From the NCBI RefSeq assembly GCF_012767755.2, contig NZ_AP023189.1:1798001-1862000 (forward strand): a stretch of 64,000 bases of DNA. The letters run 5' to 3'. Below, one piece after another: positions 25,274 through 34,097 of this stretch (positions within the stretch are counted from its first letter, which is position 1; each line of letters begins with the position of its first letter). A program made the translations under genes and the position numbers. The notes under the pieces were generated by a model. The model was not told where the DNA came from and searched no databases. It worked only from the letters and a program-made list of their open reading frames with translations. This DNA is from Pseudomonas tohonis (lineage in GTDB: Bacteria > Pseudomonadota > Gammaproteobacteria > Pseudomonadales > Pseudomonadaceae).

Positions 25274-27274
25274 ATGAATTGGTTGCGTACCTATTTGCTC
25301 GGCCTCTCACGTCGCGACAAGCGTCTACTTCAAGTTGCTGTCGATGTGCTGCTGCTCTGGGGCGCGTTGTGGCTGTCGTTTGCCATTCGGTTGGGGGTGG
25401 ATGACACCGTGAACCCCTTTGGGAGTCACTTGTGGTTATTTCTCGCCGCGCCCTTGATCGCCATTCCGATCTTCACGCGCATGGGGCTGTATCGCGCGGT
25501 GATGCGTTATTTTGGCAACGATGCGCTTCTAACCATTCTCAAGGCCGTGACGCTCTCTGCTGCTGGTTGGTCCCTGTTCGCCTACTGGGTACGTGAGCCT
25601 GGTGTGCTGGTACCGCGTTCACTGGTTTTCATCTATTGGTGGATGTCACTGATGCTGGTCGGCAGTCTGCGTTTGGTGCTGCGCCAGTTCTTCATGGGAG
25701 ATTGGTATGCGGTAAAGACTCAGTTGCGGCAGGGAATTCAGTTGCCCAGGGTGGCCATTTATGGCGCCGGTGCTGCGGGCAATCAATTGCTTGCCGCGCT
25801 TCGGCTGGGCCGCTCCATGCGCCCCGTTGCGTTCGTCGATGATGATGAAGACATTTCCGGTCGGGTGATCGCGGGGCTCAAGGTCTATAAGCCTAAACAC
25901 ATCGGGCAGATGATCAACGAGACGGGAGCTGAGGAAATATTGTTGGCCTTGCCGTCGGTTGCTCGTTCACGTCGACGCGAGATTCTCCGGTCTCTGGAGT
26001 GTTATTCAATCCATGTGCGTACGGTTCCAGGCTTCATGGATCTCGCGAGTGGTCGAGTCAAGGTGAATGATCTTCAGGACGTTGATATCGCTGACCTACT
26101 AGGGCGGGATGCAGTGCCGCCACGGATAGATTTGTTCGAGCGCTGTATTCGTGGCCAGGTAGTCATGGTTACTGGAGCGGGAGGCTCCATCGGTTCCGAG
26201 CTATGCCGCCAGATCATCAGTTCCGGTCCCGAGACATTGATCCTCTTTGAACACAGCGAATTCAACCTCTACAGCATCCACTCGGAGTTGGAGCGACGTG
26301 TTCGCTCTCATAGTCTGCCCGTGCGTTTGTTGCCGATTCTGGGCTCGATACGTAACAGCGATCGGTTGCTGGATGTGATGCGCACATGGAAAGTGGACAC
26401 CGTCTACCATGCGGCCGCCTATAAGCATGTCCCCCTTGTTGAGCACAACATTGCGGAGGGTGTACTCAATAACGTTATCGGTAGCCTGAACACCGCTCAG
26501 GCTGCTATCCAGGCCGGAGTTGAGCACTTCGTTCTGATTTCAACTGATAAAGCCGTGCGTCCAACCAACGTGATGGGCGGTACCAAGCGCTTGGCCGAGA
26601 TGGTGTTGCAGGCCTTGAGTCGCGAGGCGGCGCCTGTACTGCTCGGAGAGAAGGCCGGAGTAAACCAGGTCAACAAGACCCGCTTCACCATGGTCCGTTT
26701 CGGTAACGTGCTGGGGTCTTCCGGTTCGGTGATTCCGCTGTTTCGTGAGCAAATCAAGCGGGGCGGCCCGGTCACCGTCACTCATCCCAATATCACTCGC
26801 TACTTCATGACCATCCCGGAAGCTGCTCAGCTTGTCATCCAGGCTGGCTCGATGGGGCAGGGTGGGGATGTGTTCGTGTTGGACATGGGGCAGCCCGCCA
26901 AGATTGCCGAGTTGGCGGAAAAGATGATCCATCTCTCGGGGCTCAGCGTTCGTAATGAGGATAATCCCAATGGCGATGTCGCTATCGAGTTCACGGGACT
27001 GCGTCCGGGCGAGAAGCTGTACGAAGAGTTGCTGATTGGCGAGAACGTCAGTCCGACCGATCACCCGATGATCATGAGGGCGAATGAAGAGCATCTGCCT
27101 TGGGAGGCTTTCAAAACTGTCATCGAGCGTCTGCTTGAGGCGGTTGAACAGGACGATTACAGGACGGTGCGCCAGATCCTACGGGAGACTGTAAATGGAT
27201 ACTCTCCCGAGGAGGAAATCGTTGACTGGATCCATCAACAGCGTGGAATTGAGCCGCCTCTCTCCAGGGGCTAG
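25274..27274 (+). CDS. wbpM: UDP-GlcNAc 4,6-dehydratase WbpM
   Basis: A 666-residue membrane-bound nucleotide-sugar dehydratase. Residues 1 to about 130 contain four hydrophobic segments; a Rossmann region follows (VAIYGAGAAGNQLLAALRLG, about 157-176). The C-terminal SDR domain has VTGAGGSIGSELCRQ near 300 and the modified catalytic triad with Met instead of Tyr in TNVMGGTKRLAEM, known for WbpM. It makes UDP-4-keto-6-deoxy-GlcNAc for QuiNAc/FucNAc. Last gene of the locus and its conserved right border in Pseudomonas. Confidence 0.95.
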   Translation: MNWLRTYLLGLSRRDKRLLQVAVDVLLLWGALWLSFAIRLGVDDTVNPFGSHLWLFLAAPLIAIPIFTRMGLYRAVMRYFGNDALLTILKAVTLSAAGWSLFAYWVREPGVLVPRSLVFIYWWMSLMLVGSLRLVLRQFFMGDWYAVKTQLRQGIQLPRVAIYGAGAAGNQLLAALRLGRSMRPVAFVDDDEDISGRVIAGLKVYKPKHIGQMINETGAEEILLALPSVARSRRREILRSLECYSIHVRTVPGFMDLASGRVKVNDLQDVDIADLLGRDAVPPRIDLFERCIRGQVVMVTGAGGSIGSELCRQIISSGPETLILFEHSEFNLYSIHSELERRVRSHSLPVRLLPILGSIRNSDRLLDVMRTWKVDTVYHAAAYKHVPLVEHNIAEGVLNNVIGSLNTAQAAIQAGVEHFVLISTDKAVRPTNVMGGTKRLAEMVLQALSREAAPVLLGEKAGVNQVNKTRFTMVRFGNVLGSSGSVIPLFREQIKRGGPVTVTHPNITRYFMTIPEAAQLVIQAGSMGQGGDVFVLDMGQPAKIAELAEKMIHLSGLSVRNEDNPNGDVAIEFTGLRPGEKLYEELLIGENVSPTDHPMIMRANEEHLPWEAFKTVIERLLEAVEQDDYRTVRQILRETVNGYSPEEEIVDWIHQQRGIEPPLSRG

Positions 27275-27333
27275 CTTGGCTCGGCGGGTTTAGGAGTACC
27301 GCACCTCAAGCTAGTCACATGGAGATTTAAGTG

Positions 27334-27651
27334 ATGATCCTCGTACGGATTCTTTCCCTGTTGTTCGTCTTCCTCGGTTTTACCGGTTCCGCCATTGCTG
27401 CGGAGACGCAATCCAAAAGCGAGCCGGCGAAAGTTGCTGCCGAGCAGGTCGTTAAAAAGGTGGATATCAACAAGGCCGATGCTGCTGCGTTGCAGGGGGC
27501 GATGGTCGGAGTTGGTGAGTTGAAGGCCAAGGCAATCGTGGAGTATCGCGAAGCCAATGGCGCATTCTCATCCGTAGACGATCTGCTGCAGGTCAAGGGA
27601 ATTGGCGCCAAGACTCTTGAGGCCAACCGCGACAGGCTTAGCGTCGAATAA
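27334..27651 (+). CDS. Secreted helix-hairpin-helix (ComEA-like) protein
   Basis: A 105-residue protein with a signal peptide (positively charged start, hydrophobic core, cleavage near AIAAE around residue 24) and two HhH motifs: VDINKADAAALQGAMVGVGE and QVKGIGAKTLEANRDRLS. This is the DNA-binding unit of ComEA, used in periplasmic DNA uptake; in Pseudomonas the protein follows wbpM. ATG 27334 is preferred; GTG 27331 would add one residue. Role in DNA uptake here is inferred from family only. A terminator follows. Confidence 0.88.
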   Translation: MILVRILSLLFVFLGFTGSAIAAETQSKSEPAKVAAEQVVKKVDINKADAAALQGAMVGVGELKAKAIVEYREANGAFSSVDDLLQVKGIGAKTLEANRDRLSVE

Positions 27652-27671
27652 GCGCTGATGCCCAAAGGAGG

Positions 27672-27697
27672 AAAGCCGGCTTTATAGTCGGCTTTTT
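27672..27697 (+). terminator. Rho-independent terminator after HhH gene
   Basis: AAAGCCGGC, six-base loop, GTCGGC and a run of six T, 20 bp after the stop. One G-T pair in the stem. Closes the wbpM/HhH transcription. Confidence 0.85.
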
Positions 27698-27699
27698 TG

Positions 27700-27974
27700 T
27701 GTCTTATTGATCTGTCGCTAACGAGGCTGCAGGTCCAACGAAGTCTTACATGCGTCAGTGCGGTCCTGAGGGCGGAGCTCGAATAGCTAGTGGTGAAGTC
27801 CCTGGTTAGGATTCAGTGTTTAATGCAAAGCCACCGTTGTGTGTCGAGGGCTTTGGATTTTGAACTCGATGGCAAAACTGAACGCGCTTCAGCGCGGCAC
27901 CGAAGGGGTGAGGGCCGAAGGTCCCGAATAAGCGGGGACGAAGCCCCTGCTGAGAGTCCGGGTGCTTAAACGAA
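27700..27974. other. Gene-free stretch beside tRNA-Asn
   Basis: No coding region is supported. CGAGGGCTTTG at 27845-27855 repeats the right arm of the tRNA-Asn terminator (27993-28003), and TGAACTCGAT soon after resembles the TGGACTCGAA segment of the tRNA gene at 28021-28030. This could be a decayed partial copy of the tRNA 3' region; the match is short. Confidence 0.35.
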
Positions 27975-28002
27975 AAAGCCCCCGGCATATGCCGAGGGCT
28001 TT
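27975..28002 (-). terminator. Terminator of tRNA-Asn
   Basis: On the minus strand AAAGCCCTCGGC, ATAT loop region and GCCGGGGGCTTTTT form a stem followed by T residues, 5 bp after the tRNA 3' end. Confidence 0.8.
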
Positions 28003-28007
28003 GAATT

Positions 28008-28083
28008 TGGCTCCGCGACCTGGACTCGAACCAGGGACCCAATGATTAACAGTCATTTGCTCTACCGACTGAGCTATCGCGGA
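28008..28083 (-). tRNA. tRNA-Asn (GTT)
   Basis: 76-nt cloverleaf on the minus strand. Acceptor TCCGCGA pairs with TCGCGGA, anticodon loop contains GTT, the T arm has GGTTCGAGTCC and the encoded end is GCCA. The conserved D loop is AGCTCAGTCGGTAGAGC. Confidence 0.96.
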
Positions 28084-28152
28084 ACAACGACGCGTATCCT
28101 ACTGATTAAGAAGGAGAAGTCAAGCACCTGGCTTGAGCTTCTCCTGCTTTTT

Positions 28153-29349
28153 TCACAGTACCTGGGTGATGGCGCGGGTCACGCTTTCCAGGTTGCCGTT
28201 GTTCAGTGCGGCGACGCAAATGCGCCCGGTGCTGACGGCGTAGATGCCGAACTCGTTCTTCAGGCGCTCGACCTGCTCGGCGGTGAGGCCGGAGTAGGAG
28301 AACATGCCGCGCTGGCGGGCGACGAAGCTGAAGTCGCGCTTGGCGCCGAAGGCGGCCAGTTGCTCGACCATCGCCAGACGCATGCTGCGGATGCGCTGCC
28401 GCATCTCGCCCAATTCCTCTTCCCACAGGGCGCGAAGCTCGGGGCTGTTGAGCACCGATGCCACTACCGTGGCGCCGTGAGTCGGCGGGTTGGAGTAGTT
28501 GGTACGGATCACGCGCTTGGCCTGCGAGAGTACTCGGCTGGCTTCGTCGCTGGAGCCGGTGACGATGGACAGGGCGCCAACGCGCTCGCCGTAGAGCGAG
28601 AACGACTTGGAGAAGGAGCTGGAGACGAAGAAGTTCAGGCCCGATTGTGCGAACAGGCGCACCGCTTCCGCGTCTTCTTCTATACCGTCACCGAAGCCTT
28701 GGTAGGCGATGTCGAGGAAGGGAATGTGCTCGCGCTCGCGCAGCACTTCCAGTACGGCTTTCCAGTCATCAAGGTTCAGGTCGACGCCCGTCGGGTTGTG
28801 GCAACAGGCGTGCATCACGACGATCGAACGAGGAGGAAGGGCCCTGAGGTCTTCGAGCATGCCCGCACGATTCACGCCATGGGTGGCGGCGTCGTAGTAG
28901 CGATAGTTCTGCACCGGGAAACCGGCGGATTCGAACAGTGCCCTGTGGTTTTCCCAGCTCGGGTCGCTGATGGCGACAACGGCGTCAGGCAGCAAGCGCT
29001 TGAGGAAGTCGGCGCCGGTTTTCAGGGCCCCGGTGCCCCCGACCGCCTGGGTGGTAATGATACGGCCGTCGGCAATCAGCGCCGAGTCGGTACCGAACAG
29101 CAGCTTCTGCACGGCCTGGTCATAGGCGGCGATGCCTTCGATCGGCAGGTAGCCACGCGGTGCATGGGCTTCGATGCGGGCCTTCTCGGCCTCGGCAACG
29201 GCGCGCAGCAGCGGGATACGGCCCTGTTCGTTGTAGTAGACGCCCACGCCAAGGTTGACCTTGGTCGGGCGGGGATCGGCGTTGAATGCTTCGTTAAGGC
29301 CCAGGATCGGGTCGCGCGGAGCCATTTCGACGGCAGAAAACAGACTCAT
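28153..29349 (-). CDS. Aromatic / aspartate aminotransferase
   Basis: A 398-residue class I aminotransferase (TyrB/AspC family). Signatures are NLGVGVYYNEQGRIPLL near residue 31, ACCHNPTGVDL near 189 and the PLP lysine in SSSFSKSFSLYGERVG near 253. It interconverts aromatic amino acids (or aspartate) and their keto acids with glutamate. The start is taken at 29349 (MSLFSAVEMAPRDPILG), the family's usual N-terminus; 18 extra upstream codons lack similarity. In Pseudomonas this copy between wbpM and uvrB is annotated as aromatic aminotransferase; TyrB versus AspC specificity is not decided by sequence. Confidence 0.93.
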   Translation of the reverse strand: MSLFSAVEMAPRDPILGLNEAFNADPRPTKVNLGVGVYYNEQGRIPLLRAVAEAEKARIEAHAPRGYLPIEGIAAYDQAVQKLLFGTDSALIADGRIITTQAVGGTGALKTGADFLKRLLPDAVVAISDPSWENHRALFESAGFPVQNYRYYDAATHGVNRAGMLEDLRALPPRSIVVMHACCHNPTGVDLNLDDWKAVLEVLREREHIPFLDIAYQGFGDGIEEDAEAVRLFAQSGLNFFVSSSFSKSFSLYGERVGALSIVTGSSDEASRVLSQAKRVIRTNYSNPPTHGATVVASVLNSPELRALWEEELGEMRQRIRSMRLAMVEQLAAFGAKRDFSFVARQRGMFSYSGLTAEQVERLKNEFGIYAVSTGRICVAALNNGNLESVTRAITQVL

Positions 29350-29536
29350 GATGCGGCTGCTCGAGAGGAGGGGAAGTTGGAGGCCTGGCAACCCCGCGAG
29401 CATCGTGCATTGGGGTTGCGCAATCGGGCCGGTATTATAGCGGCCAAGGTCGCGTGCGGCGACATCGTACGCTAGCTTTTCGCCTGGTTTGACGCTGCCC
29501 GCGGGCGGGTGTCACATCCTTTTGCCGAGGTCAGAC

Positions 29537-31552
29537 ATGTCAGAGTTTCAACTTGTCACCCGCTTCCAGCCGGCCGGCGACCAACCTGAGGCCATCCGTC
29601 AGTTGGTCGAGGGCCTGGAAGCCGGTCTGTCGCACCAGACGCTGCTGGGGGTGACCGGTTCGGGCAAGACCTTCAGCATCGCCAATGTCATCTCCCAGGT
29701 GCAGCGTCCGACGCTCGTGCTGGCGCCGAACAAGACGCTGGCCGCCCAGCTCTATGGCGAGTTCAAGGCCTTCTTCCCGAACAATTCCGTCGAGTATTTC
29801 GTCTCCTACTACGACTATTACCAGCCCGAAGCCTACGTACCGTCCTCGGACACCTATATCGAGAAGGACGCATCGATCAACGACCACATCGAGCAGATGC
29901 GCCTGTCGGCGACCAAGGCCCTGCTGGAGCGCTCCGACGCGATCATCGTCGCCACGGTTTCCTCGATCTACGGCCTGGGCGACCCCCAGTCATACCTGCG
30001 CATGGTTCTGCACCTGGACCGGGGCGACAAGATCGACCAACGCGCGCTGCTGCGCCGCTTGGCCGACCTGCAGTACACCCGCAACGACATGGACTTCGCC
30101 CGCGCCACCTTCCGTGTCAGGGGCGATGTGATCGATATCTTCCCGGCAGAGTCCGATCTGGAGGCGATCCGCGTCGAGTTGTTCGACGACGAGGTGGAGA
30201 GTCTTTCCGCCTTCGATCCCCTGACCGGCGAGGTGATCCGCAAGCTGCCACGCTTCACCTTCTACCCCAAGAGCCACTACGTGACGCCGCGTGAGGTGAT
30301 CCTCGGTGCGGTGGAGAAGATCAAGGAAGAGCTCAAGGAGCGCCTCGACTACCTGCGTAGCAACAACAAGCTCGTGGAGGCCCAGCGCCTGGAGCAGCGC
30401 ACCCGGTTCGACCTGGAGATGATCCTCGAACTGGGCTATTGCAACGGCATCGAGAACTACTCCCGCTATCTTTCCGGTCGTGAGCCCGGCCAGGCGCCCC
30501 CCACCCTCTACGACTACCTGCCGGCGAACTCGCTGTTGGTGATCGACGAATCGCACGTCAGCGTTCCGCAGGTCGGGGCGATGTTCAAGGGTGACCGTTC
30601 GCGCAAGGAAAACCTGGTGGAGTACGGCTTCCGCCTGCCGTCGGCGCTGGACAACCGACCCATGCGCTTCGACGAATGGGAGGCGGTCAGCCCGCAGACC
30701 ATCTTCGTTTCCGCGACGCCTGGGCCCTACGAGGCCGAGCATGCCGGGCGCGTCGTCGAGCAGGTGGTGCGTCCGACCGGCCTGGTGGACCCGGAGATCG
30801 AGGTGCGTCCGGCCACGACGCAAGTCGACGACCTGCTGTCGGAGATCCGCAAGCGTGTCGCCGTCGAACAGCGCGTGCTGGTCACCACCCTGACCAAGCG
30901 CATGGCCGAGGACCTCACCGACTACCTGTCCGACCATGACGTTCGGGTGCGCTACCTGCATTCGGATATCGACACGGTGGAGCGGGTGGAGATCATCCGT
31001 GACCTGCGCATCGGCGCTTTCGACGTGCTGGTGGGCATCAACCTGCTGCGCGAGGGCCTGGATATGCCGGAGGTTTCGCTGGTGGCCATCCTCGACGCCG
31101 ACAAGGAGGGCTTCCTGCGTTCCGAGCGCTCGCTGATCCAGACCATCGGTCGGGCCGCGCGCAACCTGCATGGCAAGGCCATCCTCTACGCCGACAACGT
31201 CACCGGCTCGATGCAGCGCGCCATCGACGAGACCGAGCGTCGCCGCAACAAGCAGATCGCCTTCAACGAAGCCAACGGCATCGTTCCCAAGGGCGTGCAG
31301 AAGGACGTCCAGGACATCCTCGAAGGTGCCACCGTGCCGGGCTCACGCAGCAACAAGCGTAAGGCGATGGCCAAGGCGGCGGAGGAAAACGCCCGCTACG
31401 AGGCGGAGCTGCGCTCGCCGAGCGAGATCACCAAGCGCATCCGCCAGATGGAAGAGAAGATGTACCAGTTGGCCCGCGACCTGGAGTTCGAGGCCGCCGC
31501 GCAGCTGCGTGACGAGATCCAGAAGCTCCGTGACAGGCTGCTGCAGGTGTGA
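29537..31552 (+). CDS. uvrB: Excinuclease ABC subunit B
   Basis: A 671-residue UvrB, the damage-verifying helicase-like subunit of nucleotide excision repair, which loads with UvrA and recruits UvrC. Walker A is [10 protein letters not shown] near residue 39, the beta-hairpin is [12 protein letters not shown] near 92-103, and [13 protein letters not shown] gives motif [14 protein letters not shown] is motif VI, and the C-terminal UVR domain is [23 protein letters not shown] 29537 begins the conserved [11 protein letters not shown] perfect terminator follows. A single, divergently transcribed unit relative to the aminotransferase. Confidence 0.98.
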   Translation: MSEFQLVTRFQPAGDQPEAIRQLVEGLEAGLSHQTLLGVTGSGKTFSIANVISQVQRPTLVLAPNKTLAAQLYGEFKAFFPNNSVEYFVSYYDYYQPEAYVPSSDTYIEKDASINDHIEQMRLSATKALLERSDAIIVATVSSIYGLGDPQSYLRMVLHLDRGDKIDQRALLRRLADLQYTRNDMDFARATFRVRGDVIDIFPAESDLEAIRVELFDDEVESLSAFDPLTGEVIRKLPRFTFYPKSHYVTPREVILGAVEKIKEELKERLDYLRSNNKLVEAQRLEQRTRFDLEMILELGYCNGIENYSRYLSGREPGQAPPTLYDYLPANSLLVIDESHVSVPQVGAMFKGDRSRKENLVEYGFRLPSALDNRPMRFDEWEAVSPQTIFVSATPGPYEAEHAGRVVEQVVRPTGLVDPEIEVRPATTQVDDLLSEIRKRVAVEQRVLVTTLTKRMAEDLTDYLSDHDVRVRYLHSDIDTVERVEIIRDLRIGAFDVLVGINLLREGLDMPEVSLVAILDADKEGFLRSERSLIQTIGRAARNLHGKAILYADNVTGSMQRAIDETERRRNKQIAFNEANGIVPKGVQKDVQDILEGATVPGSRSNKRKAMAKAAEENARYEAELRSPSEITKRIRQMEEKMYQLARDLEFEAAAQLRDEIQKLRDRLLQV

Positions 31553-31559
31553 ATGGAAA

Positions 31560-31582
31560 GGGCGCCATCAGGCGCCCTTTTT
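31560..31582. terminator. Terminator after uvrB
   Basis: GGGCGCC-ATCA-GGCGCCC followed by five T and preceded by AAA, 7 bp after uvrB and facing the end of a minus-strand gene. Probably bidirectional. Confidence 0.9.
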
Positions 31583-31600
31583 CCATCACGGCGTCGCTTT

Positions 31601-32500
31601 TCAGCGGCGTCCGAAGATGATCATCATCACCCCGCCCAGGGTTGCCAGGCAGGCCAGCAGGGCTGTGACGCTCAGGCGCTCGTCGAGGATCAGGTACCCC
31701 AGCAGGAGCGCGACCACCGGGTTGACGAAGGCGAAGGTCGATACCAGGCTCGGACGCACTTCGCGCAGCAGCCAGAAGTAGGCGGGGTAGACGCCGAGAC
31801 TCACTGGCAGCACCAGGTAAGCCAGCCACAGCCAGCCGCCCGGGGACAGGCGTCCCAGTTCGAAGCCCTGCCAGTCGCCGCGCCACAGGCCGAAGCCGGC
31901 CAGCAGCGCAGTGCCCACCAGCATCTGCATGGCCAGCCCCATCCAGCTGGAGCGGAACGGCCCGCGCTTGCGCAACAGCCAGGCGCCAACGGCCCAGAGC
32001 AGCGTGGCCATCACCACCAGCGCGCCGGCGAACCACTGCTCGAAACCCGGGTCCTCGCCCAGGCCGTTGCCCATCAGCAGCAGGATGCCGCCGCTGGCCA
32101 CCGCCAACCCGCAGAGCACCCAGAGCGGCGGGCGCTCGTCCAGCAGCCATTCCAGCGCAACGCTCCACAGCGGCAGCGTGGTGTAGAGCATCGCCAGCAT
32201 GCCGGTCGGCAGGTACTGGTTGGCATAGATCAGGGCGCCCTGGCCGACGGCGATCAGCATCACCCCGCCGATGAAGGCGCTGCCCAGGTCGCTGCGCTGC
32301 ACCTTGGCCTGGCCACGCAACAGCACCCAGGCGAGGGCCAGCAGGCCGGCGAAGAGGAAGCGCAGCGTGGCGATGACGAACGGTGGCTGCTCGCGCAGCA
32401 GGAAGTGATTGGCCAGGTAGGTGGTGCCCCAGCCGATGTAGATGAGGGCGAAGGCGCCGACGAGGAGGAGGGCGCGGGTTCTTGGGTTGATGCTGGACAT
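31601..32500 (-). CDS. DMT/EamA family exporter (YedA-like)
   Basis: A 299-residue membrane protein with ten predicted hydrophobic segments in two EamA repeats. FALIYIGWGTTYLANHFLL near residue 17 and the AWVLLRGQ boundary resemble YedA-type transporters; SFAFVNPVVALLLGYL marks the second repeat. Likely exports amino acids or metabolites; substrate unknown. Start ATG at 32500. It is convergent with uvrB and separated from the efflux genes by 44 bp. Confidence 0.87.
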   Translation of the reverse strand: MSSINPRTRALLLVGAFALIYIGWGTTYLANHFLLREQPPFVIATLRFLFAGLLALAWVLLRGQAKVQRSDLGSAFIGGVMLIAVGQGALIYANQYLPTGMLAMLYTTLPLWSVALEWLLDERPPLWVLCGLAVASGGILLLMGNGLGEDPGFEQWFAGALVVMATLLWAVGAWLLRKRGPFRSSWMGLAMQMLVGTALLAGFGLWRGDWQGFELGRLSPGGWLWLAYLVLPVSLGVYPAYFWLLREVRPSLVSTFAFVNPVVALLLGYLILDERLSVTALLACLATLGGVMMIIFGRR

Positions 32501-32544
32501 GCGAAGCCTGAAGCGGAACGCGCCGCTCCAGGCGGTGCGCGGGG

Positions 32545-34095
32545 TTAGTGAGCGGCGCCGCCGGTGGCGCCGGCGGGCAGGGAACGGGTCAGCAGCACGG
32601 CGATCATGCTGATGCCGAGTGCGATGCCGATGAAATGGAAGGCGTCATTGTACGCCATGATCGCCGCCTGCTGATGGGCGATCTCGCTGAGCTTGGCCAA
32701 TGCCGCCTGGTCGCTGCCGAGCTTCTCGCCAAGCAGGGCCAGGCGCTCGGCCACCTGCGGGTTGCTCGGTACCAGGGACTCGCGCAGGTAGTCGAAATAC
32801 ACCTTGGCGCGGCTGTCCAGGAGGGTGGCGAGCAGGGCGATGCCGATGGCACCGCCAAGGTTGCGCAGGATGTTGAACAGGCTGGAGGCCGACCCTGCGT
32901 CCTGTGGGAGGATGTAGGCCGTGGCGATCAGCGAGATGGTCACCATCACCAGCGGCTGGCCCAGGGCGCGGATGATCTGGATCTGGTTGAACTGCGGGCC
33001 GGCGAAGTCGGGGTTGAGCACCCCGGAGGCGAAGCTGGCGGCGCCGAACAGGCCGAAGCCCAGGGCGCAGAGCAGCTTCGGCGAGATGACCTTCATCAGC
33101 TTGGGCACCAGCGGGATGAGGAACAGCTGCGGCACCCCCATCCACATGATCACCTCGCCGATCTGCAGCGCGTTGTAGCCCTGGATCTGCGCCAGGTACA
33201 GTGGCAGCACGTAGATCGAACCGTAGAGCCCCATGCCCAGGCCGACGCTGGAGATGCTCGACAGGCCGAAGTTACGGTTCTTGAGGATGCCCAGGTTGAT
33301 CAGCGGGTTGGGCCGCGAGGTCTGCAGGATGACGAAGAGGACCAGGCTCACCAAGGCGATGCTGCCCAGGCCGACGATCAGCTGCGACTCCAGCCAGTCC
33401 TTGCGATGGCCTTCCTCGAGGAATACCTGCAGGCAGCCCAGCCCCAGGCCCAGGGTGAGGATGCCGGCGTAGTCCGTGCTCTTCAGCAGTTCCCAGTGAG
33501 GCGCCTTCTTCTCCAGGCCGTACATCAGCCCGGCGATCATCAGCAGGCCCGGGGGCACATTGATGTAGAAGATGTATTCCCAGCCGAAGTTCTCCGTCAG
33601 CCAGCCGCCCAGGGTCGGGCCGATGGAGGGCGCGAAGGTGGCGGTGATGGCGAACAGCGCCATGCCCTTGGCCCGGTGGTGCTCGGGCAGCTTGATCAGG
33701 GTCAGGGTGAAGGCCAGGGGGATCAGCGCGCCGCCGGTGAAGCCCTGCATTGCGCGGAACACGATCATGCTTTCAAGGCTCCAGGCCATGGAGCAGAGCA
33801 GGGAGGACGCGAGGAAACCGAGGGAGACCCAGACCGCCAGGCGTCGCGCCGAGAGCACCTGCACCAGCCAGGCGGTGAGCGGGATCATGATGATCTCCGC
33901 CACCAGGTAGGACGTGGAGATCCACGAGCCTTCCTCCAGGGTGGCCGAGAGCGCGCCCTGGATGTCCTTCAGCGAGGAGTTGGTGATCTGGATGTCCAGC
34001 ACCGCCATGAAGGCGCCGAGCATGGCGCTCATCACGGCGATCCAGTCGCGCCGGCTGGGCTCGCCGGTCGGGCGGATCAGGGCGTCACCGGCCAC
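32545..34095 (-). CDS. DHA2-family MFS efflux permease (EmrB-like)
   Basis: A 516-residue transporter with about 14 transmembrane segments. DWIAVMSAMLGAFMAVLDIQ near residue 17, then EEGSWISTSYLVAEIIMIPL and FRAMQGFTGGALIPLAFT are DHA2/EmrB hallmarks. With the adjoining membrane-fusion protein it should pump drugs or toxic metabolites across both membranes, using an outer-membrane channel encoded elsewhere. The start is GTG 34095, two bases after the membrane-fusion gene's stop, which implies coupling. Substrate unknown. Confidence 0.92.
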   Translation of the reverse strand: MAGDALIRPTGEPSRRDWIAVMSAMLGAFMAVLDIQITNSSLKDIQGALSATLEEGSWISTSYLVAEIIMIPLTAWLVQVLSARRLAVWVSLGFLASSLLCSMAWSLESMIVFRAMQGFTGGALIPLAFTLTLIKLPEHHRAKGMALFAITATFAPSIGPTLGGWLTENFGWEYIFYINVPPGLLMIAGLMYGLEKKAPHWELLKSTDYAGILTLGLGLGCLQVFLEEGHRKDWLESQLIVGLGSIALVSLVLFVILQTSRPNPLINLGILKNRNFGLSSISSVGLGMGLYGSIYVLPLYLAQIQGYNALQIGEVIMWMGVPQLFLIPLVPKLMKVISPKLLCALGFGLFGAASFASGVLNPDFAGPQFNQIQIIRALGQPLVMVTISLIATAYILPQDAGSASSLFNILRNLGGAIGIALLATLLDSRAKVYFDYLRESLVPSNPQVAERLALLGEKLGSDQAALAKLSEIAHQQAAIMAYNDAFHFIGIALGISMIAVLLTRSLPAGATGGAAH

Positions 34096-34097
34096 CG

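Noticed and set aside
28042..29475. 477-codon plus-strand frame opposite the aromatic aminotransferase
   Set aside because: Shadow of the real minus-strand gene and it runs through the tRNA-Asn gene.
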